From assembly GCF_014192375.1 (NCBI RefSeq), contig NZ_JACHXV010000003.1:124001-188000 (forward strand): 64,000 nt of DNA. The letters run 5' to 3'. The notes beneath the pieces are model-generated. The model was not told the DNA's origin, searched no databases, and worked only from the letters and a program-made list of their open reading frames with translations. Numbering within the stretch: the first letter of the stretch is position 1; every line of letters starts with the position of its first letter. The DNA comes from Endobacter medicaginis. GTDB taxonomy: Bacteria; Pseudomonadota; Alphaproteobacteria; Acetobacterales; Acetobacteraceae. The translations under genes were made by a program, and so were the position numbers. Shown here piece after piece: positions 63,316 to 64,000 of this stretch.

Positions 63316-64000
63316 ATGGCCATGGCCGACGGCATCGCAACCACCACCCTGGCGTCGTCGCCCGTCAGCGACCGGCCGACCGATACTTGGGGATGCGGCC
63401 CGGCCCCCGGCGGCCCTCATGACGAGCTGCTGCACGCCAAGATGGCCGCCATCGAGCGCTCGCACACCCTGCTCGGCTTCAGGCTCGACGGCACCATCCT
63501 CTACCTCAACGAGCGCATGGTCGACGTGCTCGGCTACCCGCGCGAGGTGCTCGTCGGGCGCGGGACGGACATGCTCCTGCCGCCGGAGACCATCGATTCG
63601 GCGGCGTATCGCGAGAGATGGGCAGCCATGCGCGCCGGCCAGTATTTCGAGCGCGAGATCAGCCTGATCCGCGTCGACGGCACGGCGATCTGGCTACGCA
63701 GCACCTATCACCCGGTGCTCGATGCCGAGGGTCGGGTGGATCACGTCATCGCCTGCGGCAGCGTGATCACCGAGGAGGTGCTGCTGCGTCGCGACCGCGA
63801 GGCCCAGATCGAGGCGATCGACAAGTCGCAATGCGTCGCCTCCTTCGCGTTCGACGGCACCATCCTGTCCGCCAATGACCGCTTCTGTGCCCTGTTCGGC
63901 TACGAGCCCGACGAGCTGATCGGCCGCAACCATGCCATGTTGCGCGACGCCGGCCAGGTCGGCACGCTGGACTATGCCCGGCATTGGGAAACCCTGCGCA
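63316..64000 (+). CDS. PAS-domain sensor protein, partial
   Basis: The first 228 codons of a gene that leaves the window. After a ~40-residue start it has two PAS domains: LLGFRLDGTILYLNERMVDVLGYP and ASFAFDGTILSANDRFCALFGYEPDELIGRNHAML, each followed by PAC-like strands (IWLRSTYHPVLDAEGRVDHVIACGSVITEE). Such tandem PAS modules are common at the N-terminus of chemotaxis receptors and of histidine kinases or GGDEF proteins; the output domain is not visible. ATG 63316 has AGAGGA upstream; ATG 63322 is two codons later. Confidence 0.85.
   Translation, partial: MAMADGIATTTLASSPVSDRPTDTWGCGPAPGGPHDELLHAKMAAIERSHTLLGFRLDGTILYLNERMVDVLGYPREVLVGRGTDMLLPPETIDSAAYRERWAAMRAGQYFEREISLIRVDGTAIWLRSTYHPVLDAEGRVDHVIACGSVITEEVLLRRDREAQIEAIDKSQCVASFAFDGTILSANDRFCALFGYEPDELIGRNHAMLRDAGQVGTLDYARHWETLR

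Overview
The window is a 64 kb chromosomal segment of a GC-rich alphaproteobacterium, most likely an acetic acid bacterium or a relative in Acetobacteraceae/Rhodospirillales. Supporting signs are the codon bias, an alphaproteobacterial-type LexA box (GTTC-N7-GTTC), an alpha-type 23S rRNA fragment, an argS-panB-panC run and cvpA-purF. No phage, conjugative or insertion-sequence genes were seen. The family assignment is inference.

Layout. 0-3.6 kb: O-antigen-ligase-like membrane protein, CobW GTPase and WD40 protein, translationally coupled, ending in paired A/T hairpins. 3.7-11.6 kb: DUF2252 protein, a two-domain retropepsin-like lipoprotein, a ClC antiporter, a radical SAM gene behind a LexA box, a succinate-semialdehyde-type dehydrogenase, a MAPEG protein and a DJ-1/PfpI protein. 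11.6-26.2 kb is rich in transport: an EmrAB-type tripartite pump, two tandem CDF metal exporters, an FAD-dependent protein, two small membrane proteins and a complete CusCBA/Czc-type RND pump. 26.3-30.7 kb: a Cys-repeat secreted protein, DUF3072, a methyltransferase, purF and cvpA.

30.9-42.4 kb is the most coherent accessory block: a type I secretion ABC transporter with a Cys-less C39-like domain, its HlyD adaptor, a 14-15 repeat Sel1 protein, a 1111-residue protein with GT2 and GT4 glycosyltransferase domains, a ChW-like protein and a second GT4 enzyme, all on one strand with overlapping or near-touching ends. It looks like a locus that makes, glycosylates and exports a surface protein, but no obvious cargo is in view.

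42.4-50.7 kb: inorganic pyrophosphatase, tRNA-Ile2(CAU), EttA, a large hairpin, a GNAT enzyme, a membrane LytTR regulator, a secreted hydrolase, a MASE1-GGDEF cyclase, and a SulP transporter gene split by a 123-nt piece of 23S rRNA. 50.9-64 kb: argS-panB-panC, an orphan MazE-type antitoxin with the tail of a deleted MazF toxin, a DUF1835 protein, penicillin acylase, YegP-like protein, mlaA-mlaC, metF, a Rieske oxygenase, arfB and the start of a PAS sensor gene that runs off the window.

The strongest anomaly is the 23S rRNA fragment at about 49551-49673. Removing exactly those 123 nt restores one continuous SulP reading frame, so the fragment looks cleanly inserted rather than a decayed boundary.
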